Positions 5,566 through 11,500 of a stretch of 11,500 nucleotides of DNA are shown in pieces. The notes under the pieces are model-generated. The model was not told where the DNA came from. It did no database searches and saw only the letters and a program-made list of their open reading frames with translations. The DNA is from Symbiodinium natans (lineage: Eukaryota > Sar > Dinophyceae > Suessiales > Symbiodiniaceae): the NCBI GenBank assembly GCA_905221605.1, contig CAJNDS010000613.1, forward strand, positions 406,001 through 417,500. Direction: 5' to 3'. How positions within the stretch are numbered: the first letter of the stretch is position 1; each line of letters begins with the position of its first letter. Both the position numbers and the translations under genes were made by a program.

Positions 5566-5635
5566 AGGGATCATAGTACCCCCTGTTAGAATTCCTACGA
5601 AGGGATTATCGTACCCCCTGTTAGAATCCCTATTA
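5566..5635 (+). repeat. 35-bp direct duplication
   Basis: 5566-5600 and 5601-5635 are adjacent copies, both AGGGATYAT, GTACCCCCTGTTAGAAT, differing at about five positions. ATTATCGTACCC in the second copy matches 1820-1831. The reverse complement of 5561-5575 matches 420-434 with one mismatch. This supports a small dispersed repeat family in the non-telomeric spacers. Confidence 0.85.
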
Positions 5636-5662
5636 AGGGCTGCTAGTCTAAGGGAGAAGATC

Positions 5663-5797
5663 TCAAGGTTGGGGGTTCAAGGCCCATAAGAGTTGCTGCC
5701 TCTCGGACATGGCTGCCAAGCACTCCGCGACGGGTGAAAGCCGCTCGGCGGCCACCCAACTCTGGGGGGGCTCCACCTCCGGAGGTCTGTAGCAACA
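5663..5797 (-). CDS. Exon-like minus frame of 44 codons
   Basis: Open from a TAA at the edge of the next tract (5798-5800) to TGA at 5663-5665. Reads YRPPEVEPPQSWVAAERLSP and AECLAAMSERQQLLWALN. There is no initiator near the start, but a 3' splice-like TTGCTACAG sits there, as for an internal or terminal exon. The Pro/Glu-rich start followed by an amphipathic stretch is protein-like; no family recognised. A competing plus frame starting ATG 5709 (MAAKHSATGESRSAAT) has 27 codons and is less convincing. Confidence 0.28.
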   Translation of the reverse strand, partial: CCYRPPEVEPPQSWVAAERLSPVAECLAAMSERQQLLWALNPQP

Positions 5798-5957
5798 TTA
5801 GGGCTTAGGGTTTAGGGTTTAGGGCTTAGGGTTTAGGGTTTTGGATTTTGGGTTTTGGGTTTTGGGTTCGTAGGGTTGAGGGTCTAGGGAGTAAGTTTTC
5901 GGGCAGCAAGGTTTTTAGGGTTCAGGGTTAAGGCTTTTCGGGTTGAGGGTTTAGGGC
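5798..5957 (+). repeat. Telomere-like tract, degenerate at its 3' half
   Basis: TTAGGGC and TTTAGGG first, then TTTTGGA, TTTTGGG and loosely related GGGTTCA, GGGTTAA and GGGTTGA words. Confidence 0.85.
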
Positions 5958-5962
5958 CTAAG

Positions 5963-6260
5963 CTACTGCCCGAAAGCCGGGGAAGCCATGTGGCAATCAA
6001 ATGCGAAAGACATGGGTCCCCTTGTATGCTTAGGACTGGGTCCTAAATAGCAAGTGCCGGTATGGCGAGAGGTGCACAAGATAAGGGTCGACCCCCACAT
6101 GTCCAGTAAGTAGACTGCAGCCTGGCCACGACGCCCAAGCAGCACCGCTCTTCGGTGTGGAAGCCGTCCCAGCAGGAAGCTCGTCTTTGCTGGTCAGAGG
6201 TGTCCTGCGTACAAAGCGGGGATTCACACCGCTCCCCGTGAACCCATCCCGGCCACCCAT
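5963..6260 (-). CDS. Island with two overlapping minus frames, unrecognised
   Basis: One of the longer non-repeat islands (5960-6270). Two minus frames overlap. One from 6145 contains AVYLLDMWGSTLILCTSRHT and ends TAG at 5963, after a splice-like CTGCAG near 6120. The other from 6260 reads MGGRDGFTGSGVNPRFV onward. They cannot both be exons as they stand; a spliced model using part of each is possible. No domain recognised and no membrane segment is clear. Confidence 0.22.
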
Positions 6261-6270
6261 CGGCCAGCCA

Positions 6271-6500
6271 GGGTGTAGGGCTTAGGGACGTCGGTCTCTA
6301 AGCTTCTTGAACAACATGGAAAAACAAAATCGGGGAGTTCAGTGTGCCCTGGTTGAGGAAGGCAGACGTTAAACTCGAACCGACGGTTCCCCAAGTCAGA
6401 ATCTGAAATCTGGTGTCTTCCTGACTATGGACCTTGTCATAGGCACCCCCCCCCCCCCCATGCTCGTTGGCCAATGTCAGCAGCCCGACGTGGGAGTCTA
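6271..6500. other. Spacer with a C14 run
   Basis: No coding frame of note. A run of 14 C lies at 6446-6459. A short GTAGGGCTTAGGG at 6275-6287 is a relic of heptamer sequence. Confidence 0.55.
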
Positions 6501-6757
6501 GGTTGGGTTTGGGGTTTAGGAATTAGGGCTAGGCTTTAGGGCCTAGGGTTTAGGGTTTAGGGTTTAGGCTTGAGGCTGTAGGGCTTAGGGTTTAGGGTTT
6601 AGGCTCTAGGCTTTAGGCTTTAGGGCTTAGGGTTTAGGGATTAGGGTCTAGGGTTAGGGGTTAAGGTTTAGGGTTTAGGGTTTAGGGTTTAGGGTTTAGG
6701 GTTTAGGGTTTAGGGTTTAGGGTTTAGGGTTTAGGGTTTAGGGTTTAGGGTTTAGGG
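6501..6757 (+). repeat. Telomere-like tract ending in 13 perfect TTTAGGG copies
   Basis: The 5' two-thirds is degenerate (CTTTAGG, TCTAGGC, ATTAGGG, CCTAGGG). From 6667 to 6757 there are 13 uninterrupted TTTAGGG units. The tract is most perfect at its 3' edge, as in the tract at 724-1055. Confidence 0.95.
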
Positions 6758-6884
6758 CTTCAAGGACCTGCAGTGCACTTCATTTGTCTCCTCGCTGTTG
6801 GTGTGAGGATTGCGGCAGCAGGCTGTGTAGCTAAAGCCATTCGTCCAACAATGCCGCCCGACGGGTGGCGAGGTCACCTGGCTG
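6758..6884 (-). other. Island between two long tracts
   Basis: A minus frame of 16-17 codons after a CAG (PGDLATRRAALLDEWL then TAG) is the only coding hint. Otherwise featureless. Confidence 0.18.
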
Positions 6885-7075
6885 TTTAGGGTTTAGGGTT
6901 TAGGGTTTAGGGTTTAGGGTTCAGGGTTCAGGGTTCAGGGTTTAGGGTTTAGGGTTTGGGGTTTAGGGTTTAGGGTTTAGGGTTTAGGGTTTAGGGTTTA
7001 GGGTTTAGGGTTTAGGGTTTAGACTTTAGGGTTTAGGGTTTGGGGTTTAGGGTTTAGGGTTTAGGGTTTGGGACT
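6885..7075 (+). repeat. Telomere-like tract with TTCAGGG block
   Basis: TTTAGGG copies, three consecutive TTCAGGG, then eight perfect TTTAGGG at 6962-7017, then a few variants (TTTAGAC, TTTGGGG). It ends where the C-rich region begins to build. Confidence 0.95.
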
Positions 7076-7570
7076 AAGGTGGACACCAAAAACTCCACGG
7101 TCCTTTCGAATGCCACAACACAACTCACAACCCTATTTATCCGCCGACCCCAGCAACAGCGGGGCGGCGTCAGTGAAGACCCTCCCTGCCCTCACCGCAA
7201 CCTCTTCCCCCTTCCCCTTCCCAACCATTCCACTCCACCTCTCCACTTGGCCTTGCCTTCCGCCCCTAACCTCCCACCACCAACCCCTTCCCCTGCCCCC
7301 CCTCCCACTACCCTTCCCCTTCCCAACCATTCCACTCCATCCTCCTCCCCGACCCCCCCCCGCTCCCCACCACCCTTCCCCTTCCCAACCATTCCACTCC
7401 ACCCCCATCCCGCTCCCCTGCTCCCGCCCCCGGACCGCTCCCCTTCCCCATCTCTGTCCCTCCTCTCACCGCTTTCACCCCACTTGCCACCCGCTCGGCA
7501 CTCCGCCCTCCCCTACCCCACGCCCCCCCCCCCACCCCATGCAGGCCTACCCTCTCCCGACTACTCCGCC

Positions 7571-8958
7571 CCTTTGCCTCTCTAGACTCGATCAGATGAC
7601 TGACTTTAAAGGGCTCCACTGCATGCCCGCCCCCTCCGCCCGCTCCGCCCGCTCCGCCCGCTCCGCCCGCTTCCGCCCTTCCCCCTCACCCACCACCCCC
7701 CCCCCTCCCCCCCCACACAGGCCTCACCGATCTTTCCTGTTTCAACCCAAGCCGCCTGACCGCTCCCCCAACTCCCCAATCCCCCACCCCCCCACCCCCC
7801 CCCCCCATGCCCGCCCCCTCCCCTTGCTCCGCCCGCTCCTTGCTCCCACCCCCACCCCCCATCCCCCCCCACACACACCCCAGCCCCTATGCCAGTGGCT
7901 CATGGCCAAGCTGGTGGTCCCCTGGCCCTGTGCCTACTGGCTCATGGCGCACAGTTTTACGGGCCTCGACCCTAGATGACTGACTTTACAGGGCTCCGGT
8001 GCATGCCCGCCCCCTCCGCTTGCTCCGCCCCCTCCGTTTGCTCCGCCCTTCCCTCCCACCCCCCAAACCCCCCCCGCACCCCCGCCCGCCCCCACCCCCC
8101 CCCATTAACTACTCCCGCTCTCCCCCCCCCCCACCCACCCCACCCCCCCAACCCCCCCCCCCCTTCCCCCCCCTCTCTGGTTTCACGGCCTCGCCCTTGA
8201 TGGTCCCCTCCCCACTGTGACTACTGGCTCATGGCCCCACAGTTTTACGGGCCTCTGGTCCTTTCCTTTGTAGACTCATCAGATGACTAACTTTCAGGGG
8301 CTCCAGTGCATGCCCACCCCCTCCGCTTGCTCCGCCCGCTCCTTGCTCCGCCCTTCCCTCCCACCCCCACCCCCCACCCTCCCCCCCCCACCCACCCCGC
8401 CCGTGGCCCCACCCACTTACCTCATCTCCTCTACCCCCCTCCACCACCAACCCCTTCCCCTGCCCCCCACCACCCTTCCCCTTCCCAACCATTCCACTCC
8501 ACCCCCATCCCGCTCCCCTTTTCCTTGCTCGACCGCTCCTTCCCCATCTCTCTGTCCCTCCTCTCACCCACCCCCACCCCCCCCCCCCCCCCCCGGCCCT
8601 ATGCCCAGTGGCTCATGGCCACCTGGTTTTACGGGCCTCTGGCAGACCCGATCAGCTGACTGACGTTAAAGGGCTCCGCCCTTCCCGCCCGCTCCGCCCA
8701 CCCTCCCCATCGCCCCCTGACTTCCCTCACCATCACCGTCCCCCCAACCCCCCCCCTTTGGCCAGCTGGCCATGGCCCCCTGGCTCCATGCCCTTGATGG
8801 TCCCCTGGCCCTGTGCCTACTGGCTCATAGCCCCACAGTTTTACGGGCCTATGGCCCTTTGCCTCTCTAGACTCGATCAGATGACTGACTTTAAAAGGGC
8901 TCCAGTGCATGCCCGCCCCCTCCGCCCGCTCTCCGCCCGCCTCCGCTTGCTCCGCCCT

Positions 8959-8960
<2 letters not shown>
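7571..8960 (+). repeat. Five tandem units anchored by GATGACTGACTTT
   Basis: Unit-defining segments lie at about 7571-7680, 7893-8050, 8200-8360, 8605-8700 and 8762-8960. The first and last are the most alike and the middle ones are truncated or diverged, which fits unequal exchange with later expansion of C runs. Each segment holds the only stretches in this region with normal base balance, so they may be remnants of the original unique sequence. Confidence 0.85.
8577..8594 (+). repeat. C18 homopolymer
   Basis: Eighteen C following CCCCCA. Several other runs of 7-11 C occur in the same array. Confidence 0.85.

Positions 8961-8993
<33 letters not shown>
8960..8993 (+). repeat. C34 homopolymer
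   Basis: Thirty-four C in a row at the 3' edge of the array. True length is uncertain because polymerases and base callers slip on such runs. The complementary G34 can form quadruplexes. Confidence 0.85.
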
Positions 8994-9076
8994 ACACCTT
9001 GGAAAATTTGGGGTTGGCGGCACTGGCGGTAGCCATTAAATAAAAACCAAAAAACAAGAGCCGGAAACTCGCTGAG
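8994..9076. other. Transition from C-rich array to A/C-rich tract
   Basis: Short ordinary segment containing TTAAATAAAAACC and an A-rich stretch. No feature beyond the change of composition. Confidence 0.4.
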
Positions 9077-9202
9077 CCCCAAAATCCTAACTACAACCCG
9101 AAACCCCGAAACCACCGAAACCCCCAACCCCAACCAAACCCCAAAACCCAAAAAACCCAAAACCCGAAAACCGCGAAACCCCAAAACCCCAAGACCCCAA
9201 AG
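9077..9202 (-). repeat. Degenerate A/C tract (CCCCAAAA and CCCGAAA words)
   Basis: Loosely periodic AACCCC, AAACCCG, CCCCAAAA and CCCCCAAC words, with the G-rich strand on minus. It resembles a heavily mutated CCCTAAA tract in which T has been lost. Confidence 0.65.
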
Positions 9203-9280
9203 AGTTGGGTCTTGGGCTCAAAGGCTTTGAAAGTAACGTGCTTGCTCGTCGCATTGTTGCGCGGTTCGGTTCTTTCCTGT

Positions 9281-9800
9281 CTACCGCCTCTTCTGTGCTA
9301 TCCGCTGCATCAGCCCACCACTTGTTAAGCCGCTGTCCATTTTGCAGATACGCTTGTATTCAGCCAACTGCGCCGGTCCCTCCCCTTTGCGAAGGAAAGC
9401 TGCTTCGTTTCACTGCTGCTATTTGCTCGCTCCAGTTCAGCAGAGTGAGTGAGCTTGCGGCCACTCAGGCAGACCGTATCAACTTCGCCCAGCAGGGAGC
9501 CGAATCCTGAACCTGTGCTTCCTTCACAAGTTCCCGAAAGGCATCGTGAACACGCTCTACAACTTCCGACTCCTGTGTAGCTTACCAACCCTCAAGTGCG
9601 GCCGTCGCTGTTTTCTCAGCTGCCAGACCCGAGAACTTCAGAGTTAAAGGCCTCAGGACCAGAGAAAAGACTTCAAGGCCTGGCCCCCTTTCTACTTCAA
9701 CAGCTGGGGCTTCAATATTGCGAATCCCTCTACGACTTCGTAGGCTGCTGGGAGGGTTTTCCCAGCAGGACAGGTTCATTGTCCGTTGTCTGGTGTTCAC
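9281..9800 (-). pseudogene. Best gene-like island: broken or spliced minus-strand gene
   Basis: This lies in the longest GC-balanced island (9203-9863). One minus frame runs from ATG 9800 (MNTRQRTMNLSCWENPP) for 72 codons to a TAA at 9582-9584, then continues open for 38 codons containing ESEVVERVHDAFRELVKEAQ, to TGA at 9465. That TAA sits inside a perfect donor, G|GTAAGC. A second frame, 9409 to TAG 9281, reads NEAAFLRKGEGPAQLAEYKR and looks alpha-helical. A third, 9588 to TAA 9325, overlaps both. Splicing from GTAAGC to the AGCAGCAG acceptor near 9413 would join exon one to a frame containing ETKQLSFAKGRDRRSWLN. These models conflict. A decayed gene with stops and frameshifts explains the data equally well. 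No family recognised. No telomere-like repeat occurs inside. Confidence 0.3.
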
Positions 9801-9863
9801 AACTCTGCATGTTATCTTCCCTCGCTGCCTCAGTACATGTTTTCTTTGTGAAATTCTTGAAGT
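9801..9863. other. Spacer, no gene seen
   Basis: T-rich sequence leading into the next CCCTAAA tract. The open plus frame 9596-9907 runs through it into the repeat and is judged antisense shadow. Confidence 0.4.
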
Positions 9864-9977
9864 TTAGCCCTAAACCCGAAACCCTAAACCAAGCCTCTGT
9901 CCCCTAAACCCTACACCCTACACCCTAAACCGTAAAATCCAAAACCCTAAAAAACCCATAACCTCTAAACCCCCTAA
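9864..9977 (-). repeat. Telomere-like tract (CCCTAAA on +), degenerate
   Basis: CCCTAAA mixed with CCCTACA, CCGTAAA and AAACCCAT words. Confidence 0.88.
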
Positions 9978-9999
9978 GTTAGGGTTTAGGGTGGTGTAG
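9978..9999 (+). repeat. Short TTTAGGG tract abutting an opposite tract
   Basis: AACCCCCTAAGTTAGGGTTT marks a direct C-rich to G-rich switch with a one-base centre. This is the reverse of the order at 3470-3482. Confidence 0.85.
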
Positions 10000-10103
10000 G
10001 GGCCCCGGCCTGCTCCGAGGGGCTCTCGTCTGGAGGCCTCTGCCTCAGCGCCCCCGTCTCTTCATCAGCTGGGTCGCTGGGAGCCGCTGCACCTGCCCAG
10101 AGT
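9986..10103 (-). CDS. Exon-like minus frame, Ala/Pro/Glu-rich
   Basis: Starts after a splice-like TCTGGGCAG near 10100 and reads GAAAPSDPADEETGALRQRP then ESPSEQAGAPTPP, ending in TAA supplied by the CCCTAA of the neighbouring tract. The peptide is hydrophilic and disordered in character, as in a protein C-terminus or linker. About 36 codons; no family recognised. Confidence 0.25.
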
Positions 10104-10105
10104 AG

Positions 10106-10352
10106 AGGTTTAGGATTTAGGGTTTAGGGTTTAGGGTTGAGGGCTGAGGGTTTAGGGTTTAGGGCTTAGGGCTTAGGGCTTAGGGCTTAGGCTTTAAGGT
10201 TTAGGGTTTAGGGTTTAGGGGTTAGGCGGTTAGGGGTTAGGGTTTAGGGTATAGGGTGTAGGGTTTAGGGCCAGTTTAGGGTTTAGGGGTGTCGGGTTTA
10301 TGGTTTAGGGGATTAAGGTTTAGAGTTTCGGGTTTGGGGGTTAAGGTTCAGG
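10106..10352 (+). repeat. Telomere-like tract with CTTAGGG block
   Basis: TTTAGGG with four consecutive CTTAGGG-type units around 10160-10190, TATAGGG and TGTAGGG variants, and progressive decay after 10270. Confidence 0.92.
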
Positions 10353-10503
10353 GACGAAGAGTTGACCCTCACAAGGGAGGGCTGCTTGGGTATTCTGTGG
10401 CTCAAAAAGGAGTTACACACCATGGCTTTCTCAGGGGCTTACGGCTAGCGGGATCAAGATTAAAGCGTTGGGGTTTGCGCTCTTATGCTGTACTTGTACT
10501 GTC
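10353..10503. other. Island without recognisable gene
   Basis: Ordinary composition. The only open frame on plus begins inside the repeat (10289) and is not credible. Confidence 0.4.
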
Positions 10504-10562
10504 TAACCCTTAACCCTAAACTCTGAACCCTAAACCCTAAGCCCTAAACCCTAAACCCTAGT
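10504..10562 (-). repeat. Telomere-like tract (CCCTAAA on +)
   Basis: CCCTAAA with CCCTTAA, CTCTGAA and CCCTAAG variants. Confidence 0.9.
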
Positions 10563-10620
10563 CTTCATGGAACCCCCAACCTTCAGCACTATCTCCCAAA
10601 AACCTCGAACAGACTCTAAC

Positions 10621-10709
10621 AACTCAAACCCCAAACCCGTACATCCAAGACCCTTAAACCCTGAGACCCCTAACCCTAAACCCTAAATCGTAAACTCTAA
10701 ACCCCGAAA
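10621..10709 (-). repeat. Degenerate telomere-like tract
   Basis: AAACCCC, AAACCCG and CCCTAAA words broken by GTACATCCAAGA. Between this and the previous tract (10563-10620) is A/C-rich sequence with no feature. Confidence 0.75.
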
Positions 10710-10851
10710 CTGGTGCCTTGGAAGCAGCAGCGGTCGAAATGACGCCACGCATCCCAACATGCAGCTCGGCCCTCGACTCCTCATGGGCTTAAGCCCAGGA
10801 AACTCCTGAACTGATGTCGGGGTTTCGGGCTTAGTCGACATGAGGGTCCTT

Positions 10852-10902
10852 TTTTGGTGTACCCATTTCAACACGGGCCCGTATGTTTTGGGTGCACCAA
10901 AA
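10852..10902. repeat. 51-bp inverted repeat with nested palindrome
   Basis: TTTTGGTGTACCCA (10852-10865) pairs with TGGGTGCACCAAAA (10889-10902) with one mismatch. The centre contains the perfect palindrome ACGGGCCCGT at 10873-10882. Confidence 0.85.
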
Positions 10903-10935
10903 TGTGTTCGCATTTTAGGTCCAGGCCCATATGGT

Positions 10936-10958
10936 TTACAGGGGCAAAAACCCTGTAA
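10936..10958. repeat. Small perfect hairpin TTACAGGG/CCCTGTAA
   Basis: An 8-bp stem with the 7-base loop GCAAAAA. There is no T-run after it, so a bacterial-type terminator is not implied. Confidence 0.75.
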
Positions 10959-11121
10959 GCTTGCAAAGTTTCTGCATATACATTCGCATGGAGGATGTGG
11001 AAATTCAATTCAAAAGGGGTAGTCAAAGTTGGGTACCCGCTTGTTCAGATTAGGCCGAGACAAATTCTGGTGCCCTCTCACTGTTCAGCGTTGTCAAAGG
11101 CGAACAAGCCGCAATGAATGA

Positions 11122-11186
11122 CCCTAAACCCTAAGCCCTAAACCCTAAACCCTAAACCCTAAACCCTAAACCCTAAACCCTAAACC
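11122..11186 (-). repeat. CCCTAAA tract, nearly perfect
   Basis: One CCCTAAG among otherwise perfect CCCTAAA copies. It supplies the apparent stop codon of the minus frame at 11173. Confidence 0.95.
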
Positions 11187-11253
11187 ACTCAGGATGTCCT
11201 GCGGACAGGTGGCAGCAGTTGTCGAAGGTAACCAAGGGCGGTTGCCAGCAGTC
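11173..11253 (-). CDS. Partial exon with CW...CC cysteine motif
   Basis: A 26-codon minus frame starting directly after a good 3' splice site (TGATTTCAG|G) with a possible branch point (AACTGAT) just upstream. It reads DCWQPPLVTFDNCC then GHPEWF and ends in the neighbouring CCCTAAA tract. The spacing C-W, aromatic, C-C followed by G-x-P resembles short repeated Cys modules I recall from predicted secreted proteins of dinoflagellates and haptophytes, sometimes upstream of NRF-type domains. That recollection is unverified. On the minus strand this fragment lies upstream of the GLCLPVAC fragment at 2821-2982, about 8 kb away. Confidence 0.28.
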   Translation of the reverse strand, partial: DCWQPPLVTFDNCCHLSAGHPEWFRV

Positions 11254-11285
11254 CTGAAATCAGTTGAACCTCAACCTCACACTTA

Positions 11286-11366
11286 AACCTCAACCCCCAA
11301 AACCCTAGGATTTAGGGTTTAGGGTTCAGGGTTTAGGGTTTAGGGTTTAGGGTTTAACCTCAACCC
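11286..11366 (+). repeat. TTTAGGG tract flanked by AACCTCAACCC copies
   Basis: AACCTCAACCC occurs at 11286-11296 and 11356-11366. Between them is a short CCCTA remnant and a TTTAGGG tract (11311-11355). A further partial copy, AACCTCAACC, lies at 11267-11276. On the left side, 14 bases separate the direct repeat from the tract. Confidence 0.75.
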
Positions 11367-11500
11367 AAAAGCCGAAATCACATCCTAAACCCTACTGACT
11401 GAAACCCCAAACCGTCACCAGGCGTCTCAACCACTGGGGGTTTTACGAAAATAGGGGACCCCCAATATAGATCCCCAAATGATAGCATCCCCTAAACCCT
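11367..11500. other. Window end with scattered CCCTAAA remnants
   Basis: Isolated CCTAAACCCT, AACCCCAAACC and, at the last bases, CCCTAAACCCT. A new C-rich tract probably starts at the window edge. No gene seen. Confidence 0.6.

Larger units (their letters stand above)
7186..8993. repeat. C-rich, strand-asymmetric composite tandem array
   Basis: About 1.8 kb in which the plus strand is overwhelmingly C with T and very little G. Embedded non-C-rich segments recur in order: TGGCTCATGGCC, ACAGTTTTACGGGCCT, then GATCAGATGACTGACTTT, then GGGCTCCAGTGCATGCCC and CTCCGCC-type repeats. GATGAC anchors at 7595, 7975, 8282, 8655 (as GCTGAC) and 8880 give five units of 380, 307, 373 and 225 bases. A separate block starting CCCTTCCCCTTCCCAACC recurs at 7209, 7311, 7373 and 8473. 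Forty bases at 7571-7610 are identical to 8856-8895, and 31 bases at 7915-7945 to 8798-8828. The Pro/Ser- and Gly-rich open frames here, including a 303-codon one from 7068, are composition artefacts. Confidence 0.92.
10710..11121. other. 412-bp non-telomeric island with fold-back repeats
   Basis: The frames on both strands (minus 10683-10913, plus 10840-11022) are of 60-76 codons and overlap the inverted repeat below, so I do not trust them as genes. The island contains two inverted repeats. GGGCCCGTATG at 10876-10886 and GGCCCATATGG at 10924-10934 are near-copies of one another. No RNA gene recognised. Confidence 0.45.

Noticed and set aside
7068-7979. 303-codon Pro/Ser/His-rich open frame, with Gly/Arg-rich frames opposite
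   Set aside because: Stop codons are nearly impossible in C/T-only sequence. Several mutually exclusive frames are open on both strands. Starts lie in telomere-like or C-rich DNA and nothing resembles a domain.
7976-9057. Further Pro-rich plus frames and Gly-rich minus frames of 73-143 codons
   Set aside because: Same composition artefact within the C-rich tandem array.
1-11500. Assignment to Eimeria on the basis of telomere-like heptamers
   Set aside because: Eimeria repeat-rich segments also carry abundant CAG repeats and alanine/glutamine-rich coding sequence, neither of which is seen here. TTTAGGG is too widespread to decide.
1-11500. rRNA, tRNA, transposase or reverse transcriptase genes
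   Set aside because: I looked for characteristic conserved words and protein motifs on both strands and saw none.

Overview
This window is eukaryotic, non-terminal, repeat-dominated DNA. The main signal is the heptamer TTTAGGG/CCCTAAA in about 25 tracts, from a few copies up to 15 perfect copies, in both orientations, with many degenerate variants. TTTAGGG is the telomere unit of most plants, many green algae, several stramenopiles, coccidian apicomplexans such as Eimeria, chromerids and dinoflagellates, so the heptamer alone does not name the organism. The CAG-type repeats that accompany telomere-like heptamers in Eimeria are absent. Two short peptide resemblances (a GLCLP-x-x-C motif and a CW-x6-F-x2-CC motif) lean weakly toward a dinoflagellate, chromerid or other alga. 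I would not go further than 'alveolate or alga with a TTTAGGG telomere'.

Layout: 1-1055 holds four telomere-like tracts alternating in orientation. 1056-2150 is mostly non-telomeric, with an 8-bp tandem repeat, a 97-bp palindrome, a diverged direct duplication, a small inverted repeat and a G17 run. 2150-3900 is short islands of ordinary GC-rich sequence between telomere-like tracts. 3917-4512 is a 21-bp minisatellite with an inverted segment inside. 4516-4734 is a 30-bp minisatellite that carries one TTTAGGG per unit. 4735-7075 returns to islands between tracts. 7186-8993 is an extremely C-rich, strand-asymmetric region built from five tandem units and ending in 34 C. 9077-9200 is a degenerate A/C-rich tract. 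9203-9863 is the longest GC-balanced island and the best candidate for gene content. 9864-11500 is again alternating tracts and islands.

Genes: no complete gene is secure. There is no recognisable rRNA, tRNA, transposase or reverse transcriptase. Several islands keep a short frame open, mostly on the minus strand. A few look exon-like: 2821-2982 (GLCLPVACDL, recalling the NRF domain of acyltransferase-3-type proteins), 11173-11253 (CWQPPLVTFDNCC, after a good 3' splice site), 3203-3364, 5663-5797, 9986-10103 and 9281-9800. Open frames of 30-55 codons are expected by chance in GC-rich DNA, so these are hypotheses. The long open frames through the minisatellites and the C-rich array are artefacts of repeat length and composition.

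The main interest is structural: telomere-like tracts as interspersed sequence throughout, with abrupt orientation switches, one tract flanked by a perfect 10-bp direct repeat, nested minisatellites and palindromic junctions. This suggests repeated double-strand-break repair, fusion or telomere-seed insertion in a subtelomeric or otherwise repeat-tolerant region.
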